NCBI GenBank assembly: GCA_022790615.1
Contig: JAAVXK010000089.1
Location: 1 to 35,415 of the forward strand
Direction of reading: 5' to 3'
Source: Lachnospiraceae bacterium
Lineage (GTDB): Bacteria > Bacillota > Clostridia > Lachnospirales > Lachnospiraceae
Length of the DNA: 35,415 nt
Part shown: positions 15,237-30,518 of the stretch, piece by piece
Layout of the letters: the number at the start of each line of letters is the position of its first letter
How positions within the stretch are numbered: the stretch's first letter is position 1
The notes under the pieces: model-generated
The model's input: only the letters and a program-made list of their open reading frames with translations
Databases searched by the model: none
What the model was told of the DNA's origin: nothing
Position numbers and translations under genes: made by a program

Positions 15237-16271
15237 ATGGTTTTGGATATGGATGAGAGAAAACTTAAAATATTACAGGCTATTATCCAGAATTATATGG
15301 AAACCGGAGAGCCTGTAGGTTCCAGAACAATATCGAAGTACACGGACCTCAATCTGAGCTCAGCCACGATTCGAAATGAAATGTCAGACCTTGAGGATAT
15401 GGGGTATATAATCCAGCCTCACACTTCCGCGGGAAGAATTCCGTCTGACAAAGGCTACAGATTTTACGTAGACATGATGCTTGAAAAGAAGGACAGGGAA
15501 GTAGATGAAATAAAGGAATTATTTGTTGAAAAGACAGATAAGCTTGAGAATGTCCTGAAGCAGGTTGCCAAGCTTCTTGCAGAGAACACTAATTATACGA
15601 CGCTGGTGTCGAAGCCGAGGTATCAGCACAAAAAGGTAAAATTTACACAGATTAATCAGGTATCGGACTCACAGCTTCTGGTCGTCGTAGTTTTAGAAGG
15701 CAACATCGTTAAAAATAAGTTTGTTAATTATGTGGAGCCGTTTACGGAGGAAATGCTTCCTCAGATTAATTTCCTTATTAACACGGCCCTTGCCGGACTT
15801 GACCTGACAGAGATGAATATGGCTCTCATACACAAGATGAAGGAACAGGCAGGCCAGTATGCCGATATTGTCGGATTAGTTCTTGACGCGATAGCGTCGG
15901 CTGTTGTTGAAGAAGACGATTACGGCATGATAACATCGGGTGCAACCAATATTCTGAAATATCCCGAGCTCAGTGATAAGGAAAAAGCTACAAGGCTTCT
16001 GACAACACTTGAGGAAAAGGCTACTCTCAGCAACTGGATTAATGCCGGTGAGGAAGACGAGGAACACCGAATACAGATATATATAGGCGACGAGTCGCCG
16101 GTCGAGGCTATGAAAGACTGTTCGGTCGTGACGGCAACCTATCATATAGAAGACGGTGTGTACGGCAAGATAGGTATTGTAGGACCGAAAAGGATGGATT
16201 ATGAAAAGGTTGTGGGAACGCTTGAGCATACTATGAAGCAGCTTGACGACATTTTTAAGAAGAAAAGCTGA
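15237..16271 (+). CDS. hrcA: Heat-inducible transcription repressor HrcA
   Basis: 344 residues. The N-terminal winged-helix DNA-binding domain has DERKLKILQAIIQNY, GEPVGSRTISK and LSSATIRNEMSDLEDMGYI, followed by PHTSAGRIPSDKGYRFYVD, all characteristic of HrcA. The rest holds the GAF-like dimerisation region. HrcA represses its own operon through the CIRCE just upstream. Start choice is uncertain: in-frame ATGs at 15219, 15231, 15237 and 15249 all exist. 15237 is chosen because GGGCAGG (15224-15230) gives proper spacing. First gene of hrcA-grpE-dnaK-dnaJ. Confidence 0.95.
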   Translation: MVLDMDERKLKILQAIIQNYMETGEPVGSRTISKYTDLNLSSATIRNEMSDLEDMGYIIQPHTSAGRIPSDKGYRFYVDMMLEKKDREVDEIKELFVEKTDKLENVLKQVAKLLAENTNYTTLVSKPRYQHKKVKFTQINQVSDSQLLVVVVLEGNIVKNKFVNYVEPFTEEMLPQINFLINTALAGLDLTEMNMALIHKMKEQAGQYADIVGLVLDAIASAVVEEDDYGMITSGATNILKYPELSDKEKATRLLTTLEEKATLSNWINAGEEDEEHRIQIYIGDESPVEAMKDCSVVTATYHIEDGVYGKIGIVGPKRMDYEKVVGTLEHTMKQLDDIFKKKS

Positions 16272-16294
16272 GAATGAATATTGGAGGTATTAAA

Positions 16295-16921
16295 GTGGAT
16301 AATAAGGATGATGAATTAAAGAAACAAAAAGAGGCGGACGGCGAAGACGTAACGGCACAGGAGCCGGACGGTAAGGAAAAGACCGGCGACACGGCCGCAG
16401 AGAGTGAAATGCAGGACGCCGGCAGCAGCGCGCAAAACGAAGCGCAGGGAAAGACAAAGAGAACGTCACGAAAAGAAAAAAAGGATAAAAAGGACCAGAA
16501 GATAGAGGAACTGAACGACAGGCTTATGAGGCTGATGGCCGAGTATGATAATTACAGGAAACGAACCGATAAGGAAAAATCGTCAATGTTTGAGATGGGC
16601 GCCAAGTCTATCGTGGAGAAGATAATTCCTGTAATCGATAACTTTGAGAGGGGATTTGCAACTGTTTCCGAATCTGACAGAGACGACCCGTTTGTAATGG
16701 GAATGGATAAGGTATACAGCCAGTTTGTGACAACTATGGAGGAGGCCGGCGTCACGCCGATAGAGGCGGTCGGTAAGGAATTTGACCCTGATATCCACAA
16801 TGCGGTAATGCATGTGGAGGATGATTCCCTTGGAGACAACATAGTTGCGGAGGAGCTGCAGAAAGGTTACATGTATAAGGACTCCGTAGTGAGATACAGT
16901 ATGGTAAAGGTTGCTAACTAA
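16295..16921 (+). CDS. grpE: Nucleotide exchange factor GrpE
   Basis: 208 residues, starting at GTG 16295, chosen because GGAGG at 16283-16287 is seven bases upstream; an earlier ATG at 16274 precedes that site. The first 70 residues are charged and disordered. The long dimer helix carries LNDRLMRLMAEYDNYRKRTDKEK, the family signature. The C-terminal beta part has IPVIDNFERG, GVTPIEAVGKEFDPDIHNAV and YMYKDSVVRYSMVKVAN. It releases ADP from DnaK. It is 23 bases after hrcA and 45 before dnaK. Confidence 0.96.
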   Translation: MDNKDDELKKQKEADGEDVTAQEPDGKEKTGDTAAESEMQDAGSSAQNEAQGKTKRTSRKEKKDKKDQKIEELNDRLMRLMAEYDNYRKRTDKEKSSMFEMGAKSIVEKIIPVIDNFERGFATVSESDRDDPFVMGMDKVYSQFVTTMEEAGVTPIEAVGKEFDPDIHNAVMHVEDDSLGDNIVAEELQKGYMYKDSVVRYSMVKVAN

Positions 16922-18847
<1,926 letters not shown>

Positions 18848-18925
18848 ATTCAAATGTTGTTTCTTATGAATAAATAAGAGAATAAAATAAGCACTTACTT
18901 TTGGTTAAGATTATATGTGCGAAGC

Positions 18926-18953
18926 TTGAGGTATAAATAATAAAAGATATTAT
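18926..18953 (+). promoter_or_regulatory. Possible internal promoter ahead of dnaJ
   Basis: TTGAGG (18926-18931), 16 bases, TATTAT (18948-18953). It would give dnaJ a CIRCE-independent transcript whose leader contains the hairpin at 18962-19029. Confidence 0.35.
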
Positions 18954-18961
18954 AGAGTAAA

Positions 18962-19035
18962 GCCTCCGGCGCCGCTGTATGGTATATATGTATGTTTTGC
19001 ATGTATCAACGTACAGGGATGCCGGCGGCATTTTT
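18962..19035 (+). terminator. Long hairpin with T run in the dnaK-dnaJ gap
   Basis: GCCTCCGGC and CTGTA on the left (18962-18979) pair with TACAG and GCCGGCGGC on the right (19012-19029), with one mismatch and a small internal loop. Five T follow. It could act as a partial terminator or RNA-processing signal that lowers dnaJ relative to dnaK. Confidence 0.5.
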
Positions 19036-19061
19036 GAAGTCAAATCTTTTGGGAGGACATT

Positions 19062-20234
19062 ATGGCTGATAAGAGAGATTACTATGAGGTGCTTGGTGTA
19101 TCAAAAAACGCCACCGAAGCCGAGCTGAAAAAAGCGTACAGAAATGTCGCAAAAAAATATCATCCTGACACGAATCCGGGTGATGCGGAAGCAGAGGCCA
19201 AATTTAAGGAGGCGTCCGAAGCGTATGCCGTACTCAGCGACGCCGACAAACGCCGGCAGTACGACCAGTTTGGTCATGCCGCGTTTGAGAACGACGGCGG
19301 GGCCGGAGGCTTTGCGGGCGGATTCGATTTTAGCGATATGGGCGATATATTTGGCGATATTTTCGGAGATATATTCGGCGGCGGCAGAAGAAGCGCGAGG
19401 AATTCAAATGCGCCGCGCAGGGGCCAGAACATGCACGCCGCTGTGAGGGTTAAGTTTGAGGAAGCGTGTTTTGGTACGGAAAAGGAGCTTGACGTAACTA
19501 TAAAGGACGAGTGTGAGAAGTGCCACGGAAGCGGCGCGAAGCCCGGTACCTCGCCTGAGACCTGCGGCAAATGCGGCGGCCAGGGCCAGGTAGTATTTAC
19601 ACAGAATTCTTTGTTTGGAACAGTGCGTAATGTCCAGACCTGTCCGGACTGCCGGGGAACCGGTAAGATAATTCGTGAAAAATGTCCGGATTGCCATGGC
19701 GGCGGATATATAAGCCGCAGGAGAAAGATTCAGGTGACGATTCCCGCCGGAATTGACGACGGACAGAGTATACGTATAAGGGATAAGGGCGAACCGGGCG
19801 TAAACGGAGGTCCGAGAGGAGACCTGCTTGTGGAGGTAAGGGTTGAGAGACATCCTATCTTCCAGCGTCAGGAATATGATATATACACAACGGTTCCTAT
19901 ATCATTCGCCAGAGCTGCGCTTGGCGGAGATATGAGGATATCCACCATTGACGGCGAGGTTATATATAATGTTAAGCCCGGTACGCAGACCGACACGAGG
20001 GTAAGGCTTCGCGGCAAAGGAGTTCCAACCCTGAGAAATAAGGATAACCGTGGGGACCATTATGTTACGCTTGTGGTGGAGATACCTACCAAGCTTAACA
20101 ACGAACAGAAAGAGCTTATAAAACAGCTTGATTACTCCATGACCGGAAAAAATAATTTTGACATGAATCCGGCTGACGCGGCTAATAACGACGAGGAGAA
20201 ACAGGATAAAAAGAAGAAAAAATTTAAGCGCTGA
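19062..20234 (+). CDS. dnaJ: Molecular chaperone DnaJ (Hsp40)
   Basis: 390 residues, the full type I layout. The J domain (1-70) has [12 protein letters not shown] and YHPDTNPG with the HPD loop that stimulates DnaK ATPase. A Gly/Phe-rich stretch (about 75-115) includes repeated GDIFGD units. Four zinc-binding repeats follow: [24 protein letters not shown] and CPDCHGGG. The C-terminal substrate domains end in a Lys-rich tail. GGGAGG lies just before the start. It is 214 bases after dnaK, an unusually long gap for this operon. Confidence 0.97.
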   Translation: MADKRDYYEVLGVSKNATEAELKKAYRNVAKKYHPDTNPGDAEAEAKFKEASEAYAVLSDADKRRQYDQFGHAAFENDGGAGGFAGGFDFSDMGDIFGDIFGDIFGGGRRSARNSNAPRRGQNMHAAVRVKFEEACFGTEKELDVTIKDECEKCHGSGAKPGTSPETCGKCGGQGQVVFTQNSLFGTVRNVQTCPDCRGTGKIIREKCPDCHGGGYISRRRKIQVTIPAGIDDGQSIRIRDKGEPGVNGGPRGDLLVEVRVERHPIFQRQEYDIYTTVPISFARAALGGDMRISTIDGEVIYNVKPGTQTDTRVRLRGKGVPTLRNKDNRGDHYVTLVVEIPTKLNNEQKELIKQLDYSMTGKNNFDMNPADAANNDEEKQDKKKKKFKR

Positions 20235-20249
20235 AATGTACACCGATAT
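20224..20249 (+). promoter_or_regulatory. Sigma-D-like promoter for the chemoreceptor gene
   Basis: TTAA (20224-20227), 14 bases, ACCGATAT (20242-20249), close to TAAA-N14-16-GCCGATAT. It overlaps the end of dnaJ and lies about 50 bases before the chemoreceptor start. Confidence 0.5.
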
Positions 20250-20300
20250 TGACATCATGAATCTATAGACTTAAAATGAACCTTAGGAGAGGTGGATGCT

Positions 20301-21707
20301 ATGCGTATGAAAAAGAATTCAAAGAAATCTGACAGCCTGCTGTCATTGTCCGAAATGAAAGATGTCGATTACGGCGAGATATCGCCGGAACTTGCCGATA
20401 TGTATTCGCGGCTTATTAAGGGACGCTCTGATTTTCAGGACGTCATGGGTAATGTTTTTCAGTCTTTGGTGCAAATCAGTTCCATGGATTTGGCGCTTAC
20501 CCATTATTCCAAACAGCTTAGACAGATTTCCGACCATGTTGCATCCGCCACGGGAACGATTCACAATGCCGCGGGCGAGGCTTCGGCTGTGGCTGATTTG
20601 GTGTCCGGACAGCATGAACAGCTGACGAATACGATTGTAGAGGCTTCAGATGAATCGGGAAATGTATATCAAAAAATTGACGACGGACAGCGGGAGCTTA
20701 CACAGATAAAGAACCTGTCGACAGGGACCATTGACAGTTCCAGACAGATGAAAGAGGATATGGACAGACTCTCGCATATAATCAGTCAGATGACAGAGGT
20801 GATTGAGGGGATTAACCAGATATCGTCGCAGACAAATCTTTTGGCACTTAATGCATCGATAGAGGCCGCGAGGGCGGGAGATGCCGGAAAAGGATTTGCC
20901 GTTGTCGCCGATGAGATACGGAATCTTGCGGAGGAGACGAAGAATCTGACGTCAAACATGGACAGTTTTGTCGCGGATATATATTCGGCGTCTGAAAAGA
21001 GCGCCGCGAGCGTGAGCAGTACAATCATATCCCTTGAGACAGTTACCGAAAAGATAGGCCGCGTATGGAGTATTAATGAGGAAAACAGAGCGCATGTAAA
21101 AAGAATTACGGACGACATTTCCTCGCTTGCCGCTGTAAGCGAAGAAATAAGCAGCTCGCTTATTGAATTAGAATCGCGCGTGGCGGAGATAGACAGCCAG
21201 TGTGATTCGCTTCAGTCGGATACGGAACTTATGAGCGGACACGGACATGAACTGGAAGCAATTGTGGGGCCGATTGAAAGTATTGAAAAGGTTTTGGATG
21301 ATTCCGCAAAAGTAATGGGCAGAATGTCAAGCGATTCATTTTACAGACTCGAACCCGGGAACTTTGGCGTACATATTGACAATGCGGTCAAGGCGCATAA
21401 GTCCTGGCTGAAAAATCTTAAGCGGATTGTGGATGAACAGATAATACTTCCACTGCAGACAGATGATAAAAAGTGCGGTTTCGGACACTTTTACCATGCG
21501 ATAATACCATCTGAGCCCCAGATAAAAAAGATATGGCTGTCGCTTGGTGAAAAACACAGGAAATTCCACTCTTACGGAAAAAAGGCGCTTGACGCGCTGT
21601 TTGCACAGGACTTTGACGGCGCAAAAAAGATATATGAGGAAGCCGCCGCCTATTCGGAGATATTAATTAAGGATCTTGAAAAGATAAAGGAACTTCTGGA
21701 CAATTAA
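20301..21707 (+). CDS. Soluble methyl-accepting chemotaxis protein with C-terminal CZB zinc-binding domain
   Basis: 468 residues with no membrane segment or signal peptide. An N-terminal helical region (about 1-100) leads into the MCP signalling domain, whose hairpin tip reads [24 protein letters not shown] followed by [18 protein letters not shown], the CheA/CheW contact. The C-terminus is a CZB domain (about 355-465) with all four expected zinc ligands: His366 (AHKSWL), Cys392 (KCGFGHFYH), His419 and His423 (KHRKFH). CZB receptors sense oxidants such as HOCl, or zinc, in studied species. The start at 20301 has GAGGTGG close by; a GTG at 20292 is the alternative. It follows dnaJ but has its own candidate flagellar promoter. 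Confidence 0.92.
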   Translation: MRMKKNSKKSDSLLSLSEMKDVDYGEISPELADMYSRLIKGRSDFQDVMGNVFQSLVQISSMDLALTHYSKQLRQISDHVASATGTIHNAAGEASAVADLVSGQHEQLTNTIVEASDESGNVYQKIDDGQRELTQIKNLSTGTIDSSRQMKEDMDRLSHIISQMTEVIEGINQISSQTNLLALNASIEAARAGDAGKGFAVVADEIRNLAEETKNLTSNMDSFVADIYSASEKSAASVSSTIISLETVTEKIGRVWSINEENRAHVKRITDDISSLAAVSEEISSSLIELESRVAEIDSQCDSLQSDTELMSGHGHELEAIVGPIESIEKVLDDSAKVMGRMSSDSFYRLEPGNFGVHIDNAVKAHKSWLKNLKRIVDEQIILPLQTDDKKCGFGHFYHAIIPSEPQIKKIWLSLGEKHRKFHSYGKKALDALFAQDFDGAKKIYEEAAAYSEILIKDLEKIKELLDN

Positions 21708-21779
21708 TTACTTATAATAGTTAGTATATTGTCTATAAACAATAAGAGTATTATTTTTTTATTAAGGCAAAAAAAGGTA

Positions 21780-21807
21780 TAAAGTAATTCTACATATGTG
21801 ACGATAT
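21780..21807 (+). promoter_or_regulatory. Sigma-D-like promoter for the gene at 21944
   Basis: TAAA (21780-21783), 16 bases, GACGATAT (21800-21807). The leader that follows has a stem (21825-21834 with 21847-21856, one mismatch). Confidence 0.5.
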
Positions 21808-21943
21808 ATGAAGTGACCGGCACCAGTGTACTGTTAATATTATTTTACAGCACACTTGATAGTTAAATAGAACAAGGATGTTATGTGCATTGTTGTGATT
21901 AAGGATTGCACGCAAATGTGCCAACATGAAGGAGGTTAATACA

Positions 21944-22564
21944 ATGGATGTAAATGCAGTAAATAATTCTTACACGTACGCTAATGCAGCTGATAACAGC
22001 AATCAGACAGCGAAAAAGAGCGAGGCTGATAACAAATCAACAGCCGCAGCTGCTGATAAGGCAGCAGTTTATGAGAAGTCATCAGAGTCAGTAACGGACG
22101 CTTCAAAGCAGATATACAGCAAGAGTAAGGCTGACAGGGCTGCAATTGTTAAGCAGATGAAAAATGAACTTGCTAAGAGCCAGCAGCAGCTTGTTGATAT
22201 TGTAAAGAAGATGATTGGAAAGCAGGGAAGCACATACGCTAAGGCAAGCGGAGACGATATTTGGAAATTCCTTGCAAGCGGTGACTATACGGTTGACGCA
22301 GCTACCAAGGCTCAGGCACAGGCAGACATTGCCGAGGACGGTTACTGGGGCGTGGAGCAGACTTCACAGAGAATATTTGATTTCGCACAGGCGCTTGCAG
22401 GCGACGACGAGGAAATGATGAGAAAGATGGAGAAAGCTTTTGAAAAGGGCTTTAAACAGGCTACTGGTGCATGGGGAAAGAAACTTCCTGATATAAGCGG
22501 ACAGACTTATGACGCTGTCAAGGATAAGTTCAACGCTTATTATGATTCAAAGAAGACTGCTTAA
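21944..22564 (+). CDS. Conserved-looking soluble protein of unknown function, probable motility regulon member
   Basis: 206 residues, not assigned to a family. The start at 21944 follows GGAGG (21931-21935) by eight bases. Residues 1-65 are Ala/Ser/Asn/Lys-rich and likely disordered, without a signal peptide, a composition also seen in proteins exported by flagellar systems. Residues 70-200 look folded and helical, with IVKQMKNELAKSQQQLVDIV, DIWKFL and DDEEMMRKMEKAFEKGF, then WGKKLPDISGQTYDAV. The codon use resembles highly expressed genes. It has its own sigma-D-like promoter and terminator and lies next to a chemoreceptor. Flagellar export is a guess. Confidence 0.75.
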   Translation: MDVNAVNNSYTYANAADNSNQTAKKSEADNKSTAAAADKAAVYEKSSESVTDASKQIYSKSKADRAAIVKQMKNELAKSQQQLVDIVKKMIGKQGSTYAKASGDDIWKFLASGDYTVDAATKAQAQADIAEDGYWGVEQTSQRIFDFAQALAGDDEEMMRKMEKAFEKGFKQATGAWGKKLPDISGQTYDAVKDKFNAYYDSKKTA

Positions 22565-22620
22565 GCGGTAGGAACATCAGACATAGAGTAATATATTAAA
22601 ACATAGTAATGCGATTATGA

Positions 22621-22661
22621 GAATGGTTCTGTATATGAATACGGAATCATTCTTTTGTTTT
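22621..22661 (+). terminator. Intrinsic terminator between convergent genes
   Basis: GAATGGTTCTGTA (22621-22633) pairs with TACGGAATCATTC (22640-22652) using two G-T pairs. TTTTGTTTT follows. It overlaps the end of the minus-strand AraC-1 gene. Confidence 0.85.
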
Positions 22662-23447
22662 GTGATTTTTATGAAGTTCACGGTATTCCTGCGGTGACAT
22701 TTGCGTATATCTTTTAAAATGCCTGCTGAAATGTTCGGAATTGTTGTATCCACAGATGGAAGCGACGTCCTTTATGCGCTGCGTTGCCATACACAGATAG
22801 GTTTTGGCAAGGTCAATTCTGCTGCGGTATACGAATTCCATACATGATATGCCAAATTGTTTTTTGTATATTTTCTGAAAATGTCCCTTACATAAATTAA
22901 GCTGTGAGGCCATGTACTCAACTGTCCAGTTGTAGCTTGGATTTTCCAGTATGTTTGTATTAAGAAGATTGAGCTGGAATACATAATTATTCGTCCTGCT
23001 TCCAATAATATTCATGCTGGAATCGACGAATTGTTCTTCTATTTTGTTGAACAGCAGCCTGTAAAGCAAAAGAAGATTATTTCCCTGGTTTTTGCTCTCA
23101 AAATTGCTGTCAATTGAAAGCATATGAAATATGTAGTCGAAAACAAACTGTGATAATACGGTTATTGGTTTTCCGAGCGGGCAAGTTGTGTTCACAATAA
23201 AATTATTGTCCGTAGTGAATAATACGTAATTGTTTTTGTATTCCGTATTGTGCGCACGGTAGTCCACGAATATTCCGGGCGCATATATTATTATTGCATT
23301 CTTTTCACATGTAACCCATTCGCCGTCGATAAAAAAGTCGGCAGGAGAAAGAGTGTTGATTATTAACCAGTGCTTACCTTCCCCTATCTTCATTCTGAAA
23401 TCATTTGAATGTGTATAGTGATAGCCAACGTGCAGTGTCTGAATCAT
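22647..23447 (-). CDS. AraC family transcriptional regulator (AraC-1), divergent from the GH98 gene
   Basis: 266 residues on the minus strand. The N-terminal cupin-like half (about 1-140) should bind the effector, with YAPGIFVDYRAHNTEYKNNYVLF as its core. The C-terminal AraC domain (about 165-260) has two helix-turn-helix units: WTVEYMASQLNLCKGHFQKIYKK and VASICGYNNSEHFSRHFKRY, then MSPQEYR. It is clearly a paralog of the regulator at 31852-32661 (shared YKKxFGISCME, ICGY and EHF segments). It probably activates the divergent GH98 gene in response to a xylan-derived sugar; the effector is inferred only from context. Confidence 0.92.
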   Translation of the reverse strand: MIQTLHVGYHYTHSNDFRMKIGEGKHWLIINTLSPADFFIDGEWVTCEKNAIIIYAPGIFVDYRAHNTEYKNNYVLFTTDNNFIVNTTCPLGKPITVLSQFVFDYIFHMLSIDSNFESKNQGNNLLLLYRLLFNKIEEQFVDSSMNIIGSRTNNYVFQLNLLNTNILENPSYNWTVEYMASQLNLCKGHFQKIYKKQFGISCMEFVYRSRIDLAKTYLCMATQRIKDVASICGYNNSEHFSRHFKRYTQMSPQEYRELHKNHKTKE

Positions 23448-23544
23448 AATCCGGTACCTTCATTTTATAATATAACTGGAAATGTTAATGAATCTATAAT
23501 GTAGCAAGAATATTTTAGCATAAAAGGAAGCATTTGTTAATACA

Positions 23545-23580
23545 TGTGATTATTAATCAAGAATTTGTGATTAATAATCA
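23545..23580 (+). promoter_or_regulatory. Direct repeat of two palindromic half-sites, candidate AraC-1 operator
   Basis: TGTGATTATTAATCA (23545-23559) and TGTGATTAATAATCA (23566-23580) are 21 bases apart, two helical turns. They end exactly where the -35 of the GH98 gene begins, the layout of an AraC-type activator site. Each copy contains the palindrome TGATTA-W-TAATCA. Confidence 0.65.
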
Positions 23581-23609
23581 TTGAATAAATTATTAATTAT
23601 AAATATGAT
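23581..23609 (+). promoter_or_regulatory. Promoter of the GH98 gene
   Basis: TTGAAT (23581-23586), 17 bases, TATGAT (23604-23609). The weak -35 abuts the direct repeat. The leader contains a nine-pair stem (23624-23632 with 23665-23673) before the AAGGAG ribosome site. Confidence 0.6.
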
Positions 23610-23701
23610 AATTTTGTAACTCAAGCTTCGCAGTTGCTGATTTAATATGGGAAAGAGGTAAATTTGCGGAGCTCGACCATATAATATGAAAGGAGAATTG
23701 A

Positions 23702-29017
<5,316 letters not shown>

Positions 29018-29084
29018 AATATAAATAAAACTTTGCATATATAAAAAACAAGCTTAATTGCGAGATTTGGGTAAATAATAGAGT

Positions 29085-29139
29085 CTGTTTGGCAGTAACA
29101 CAAGATGTAATTGTATCGTTACTGCCAAACAGTTTTTTT
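29085..29139 (+). terminator. Strong intrinsic terminator after the GH98 gene
   Basis: A perfect 15-pair stem (29085-29099 with 29118-29132; CTGTTTGGCAGTAAC and its complement) is followed by seven T. Confidence 0.93.
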
Positions 29140-29156
29140 ATATTTTTCTAACTAGC

Positions 29157-29185
29157 TTGACATACCTGCTAATGCGTGTTACTAT
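29157..29185 (+). promoter_or_regulatory. Promoter of the PadR operon
   Basis: TTGACA (29157-29162), 17 bases, TACTAT (29180-29185), a strong sigma-A promoter 47 bases before the gene. Confidence 0.78.
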
Positions 29186-29208
29186 ATAGCGGTAATAAGT
29201 GTTACTGC
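29176..29208 (+). promoter_or_regulatory. Candidate PadR operator overlapping the -10
   Basis: GTGTTACT occurs at 29176-29183 and 29199-29206. GCGGTAA and TTACTGC form an imperfect inverted repeat with a six-base gap at about 29189-29208. The position over the -10 and start site suits autorepression, common for PadR proteins. Confidence 0.4.
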
Positions 29209-29231
29209 ATACCAGTCATACGATATAGGAG

Positions 29232-29582
29232 GTGTTAGTTACGGAAAACTTAACAGAAATGCTGAAAGGTGTTCTTGAAGGGTGCGTACTTGAAATCATC
29301 AGCCGCAGGGAAACCTATGGATATGAAATTACCAGGCAGTTGAATGCCCTGGGATTTACGGATGTAGTGGACGGAACCGTCTATACTATATTAATCCGGC
29401 TTGAAAAAAATAAGCTTGTTGAAACGACAAAAAAATCTTCAGAAATGGGACCGCCGCGCAAATTCTTCAAATTGAATGAAGCAGGTAAAAAAGAACTCGT
29501 ACAGTTTTGGAAAAAGTGGGAATTTGTTGTGTCAAAACTCAATCAGTTAAAGGAGACAAGTAGTAATGAAATCAATTCTTGA
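29232..29582 (+). CDS. PadR family transcriptional regulator
   Basis: About 113-116 residues. Its winged-helix is typical of PadR: ENLTEMLKGVLEGCVLEII, ETYGYEITRQLNALGF, GTVYTILIRLEKNKLVE and GPPRKFFKLNEAGKKEL, then a dimer helix. It most likely represses its own operon. The start is odd: the only GTG (29232) overlaps the AGGAGG at 29227-29232, while an ACG at 29241 sits eight bases after it and would give the family-typical N-terminus ENLTEML. The next ATG (29259) would cut into the domain. It overlaps the following gene by 17 bases. Confidence 0.88.
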   Translation: MLVTENLTEMLKGVLEGCVLEIISRRETYGYEITRQLNALGFTDVVDGTVYTILIRLEKNKLVETTKKSSEMGPPRKFFKLNEAGKKELVQFWKKWEFVVSKLNQLKETSSNEINS

Positions 29583-29925
29583 AGTGATATTAGGCGATTT
29601 GGACGAAAAAAATGTTTACCGCCAAATAACAAAAAGAGCAAAAGCATTACCGGGAAATTACTATGCAGCATTTAAAAAAATGAAAAATTATCTCTACAAC
29701 TACGGAGGAGATTCGTGCAATACAGAGATGTATGCAGAGCTTTTAGATTTGCTTGAAGCAGGTATTGCAGAGAAGAAAACTGTTTCGGAAATTATTGGAG
29801 ATGACGCGGCAAAATTTTGTGATGAATTGATTGCTGTATCTAACATTAACAGAAAATCAAAACGGGCGCAGTTAAACCGGGAGATAGAAGAATATTTCGG
29901 CAAAAGGGGGCGGAACGATGTTTAA
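29566..29925 (+). CDS. DUF1048 family protein (first of two)
   Basis: 119 residues, small, soluble and helical. It fits DUF1048, a family usually encoded right after a PadR regulator in Firmicutes: LPGNYYAAFKKMKNYLYNYGGD, then a LLDLLEAGIAEKKTVSEIIGDDAAKFCDELI segment. Its start lies inside the PadR gene (17-base overlap, GGAG upstream), so translation is coupled. Function is unknown. Confidence 0.82.
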   Translation: MKSILEVILGDLDEKNVYRQITKRAKALPGNYYAAFKKMKNYLYNYGGDSCNTEMYAELLDLLEAGIAEKKTVSEIIGDDAAKFCDELIAVSNINRKSKRAQLNREIEEYFGKRGRNDV

Positions 29926-30256
29926 TTTTATCAAAAGAATGAAGGAAGATAAAAAAATTTATAGAGAGCATTTAGCAACTGTCCATTCCCTGCCGGAAGA
30001 TTATCAGTTTGTGTTTGGGAAAATGATTGAATATATATGGAGCTTTGCAGGAGGCAGTGGAATAGACACGCTTCAGACGCAGTATGATTTAGCGGATTTA
30101 TTTGCTGAAGCATATGCGAACGGTCTTTCTGTACTTGAGGTCACGGGAAATGATGTTGCCGGATTTTGCGACGAGCTGATTCGGGATAATGTATCGTGGA
30201 TGGATGGAAGACGCAAAAGATTAAACGACTGCGTACGCAAAAATAATGAAAGCTAA
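29918..30256 (+). CDS. DUF1048 family protein (second of two)
   Basis: 112 residues, homologous to the previous protein: LPEDYQFVFGKMIEYIWSFAGG and LADLFAEAYANGLSVLEVTGNDVAGFCDEL follow the same plan. It starts eight bases inside the preceding gene with AAGGGGGCGG upstream. The two paralogs may form a heteromeric complex. Function is unknown. Confidence 0.82.
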   Translation: MFNFIKRMKEDKKIYREHLATVHSLPEDYQFVFGKMIEYIWSFAGGSGIDTLQTQYDLADLFAEAYANGLSVLEVTGNDVAGFCDELIRDNVSWMDGRRKRLNDCVRKNNES

Positions 30257-30355
30257 ATTGTAGTGATAAATTATGAAAATAAAAGTTACGAAAGACTATT
30301 ATGTATATTTTTTATGAATGGAACGCCCCTTTTATAAGGGAAAATAATGTTTCGG

Positions 30356-30388
30356 GTTATTGATTATAAAGAGTTATTGATGATAAAG
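30356..30388 (+). promoter_or_regulatory. 16-bp direct repeat upstream of the GH27 promoter
   Basis: GTTATTGATTATAAAG (30356-30371) and GTTATTGATGATAAAG (30373-30388) differ at one base and have a 17-base period. They end 11 bases before the -35, a suitable activator position. Confidence 0.5.
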
Positions 30389-30399
30389 TGATGTAAATG

Positions 30400-30428
30400 T
30401 TGCCTGTTTTCTTGTTTCGTGATATCAT
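30400..30428 (+). promoter_or_regulatory. Probable GH27 promoter
   Basis: TTGCCT (30400-30405), 17 bases, TATCAT (30423-30428). The weak -35 fits an activated promoter. The leader is about 85 bases. Confidence 0.45.
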
Positions 30429-30518
30429 AATATATACAAAATTATGTAGGACAATATATCCGTGCAGCTGTGGGGTATTTGACTGTCCTGAGATTTGAAA
30501 TGAAAGGATAAAATTATT

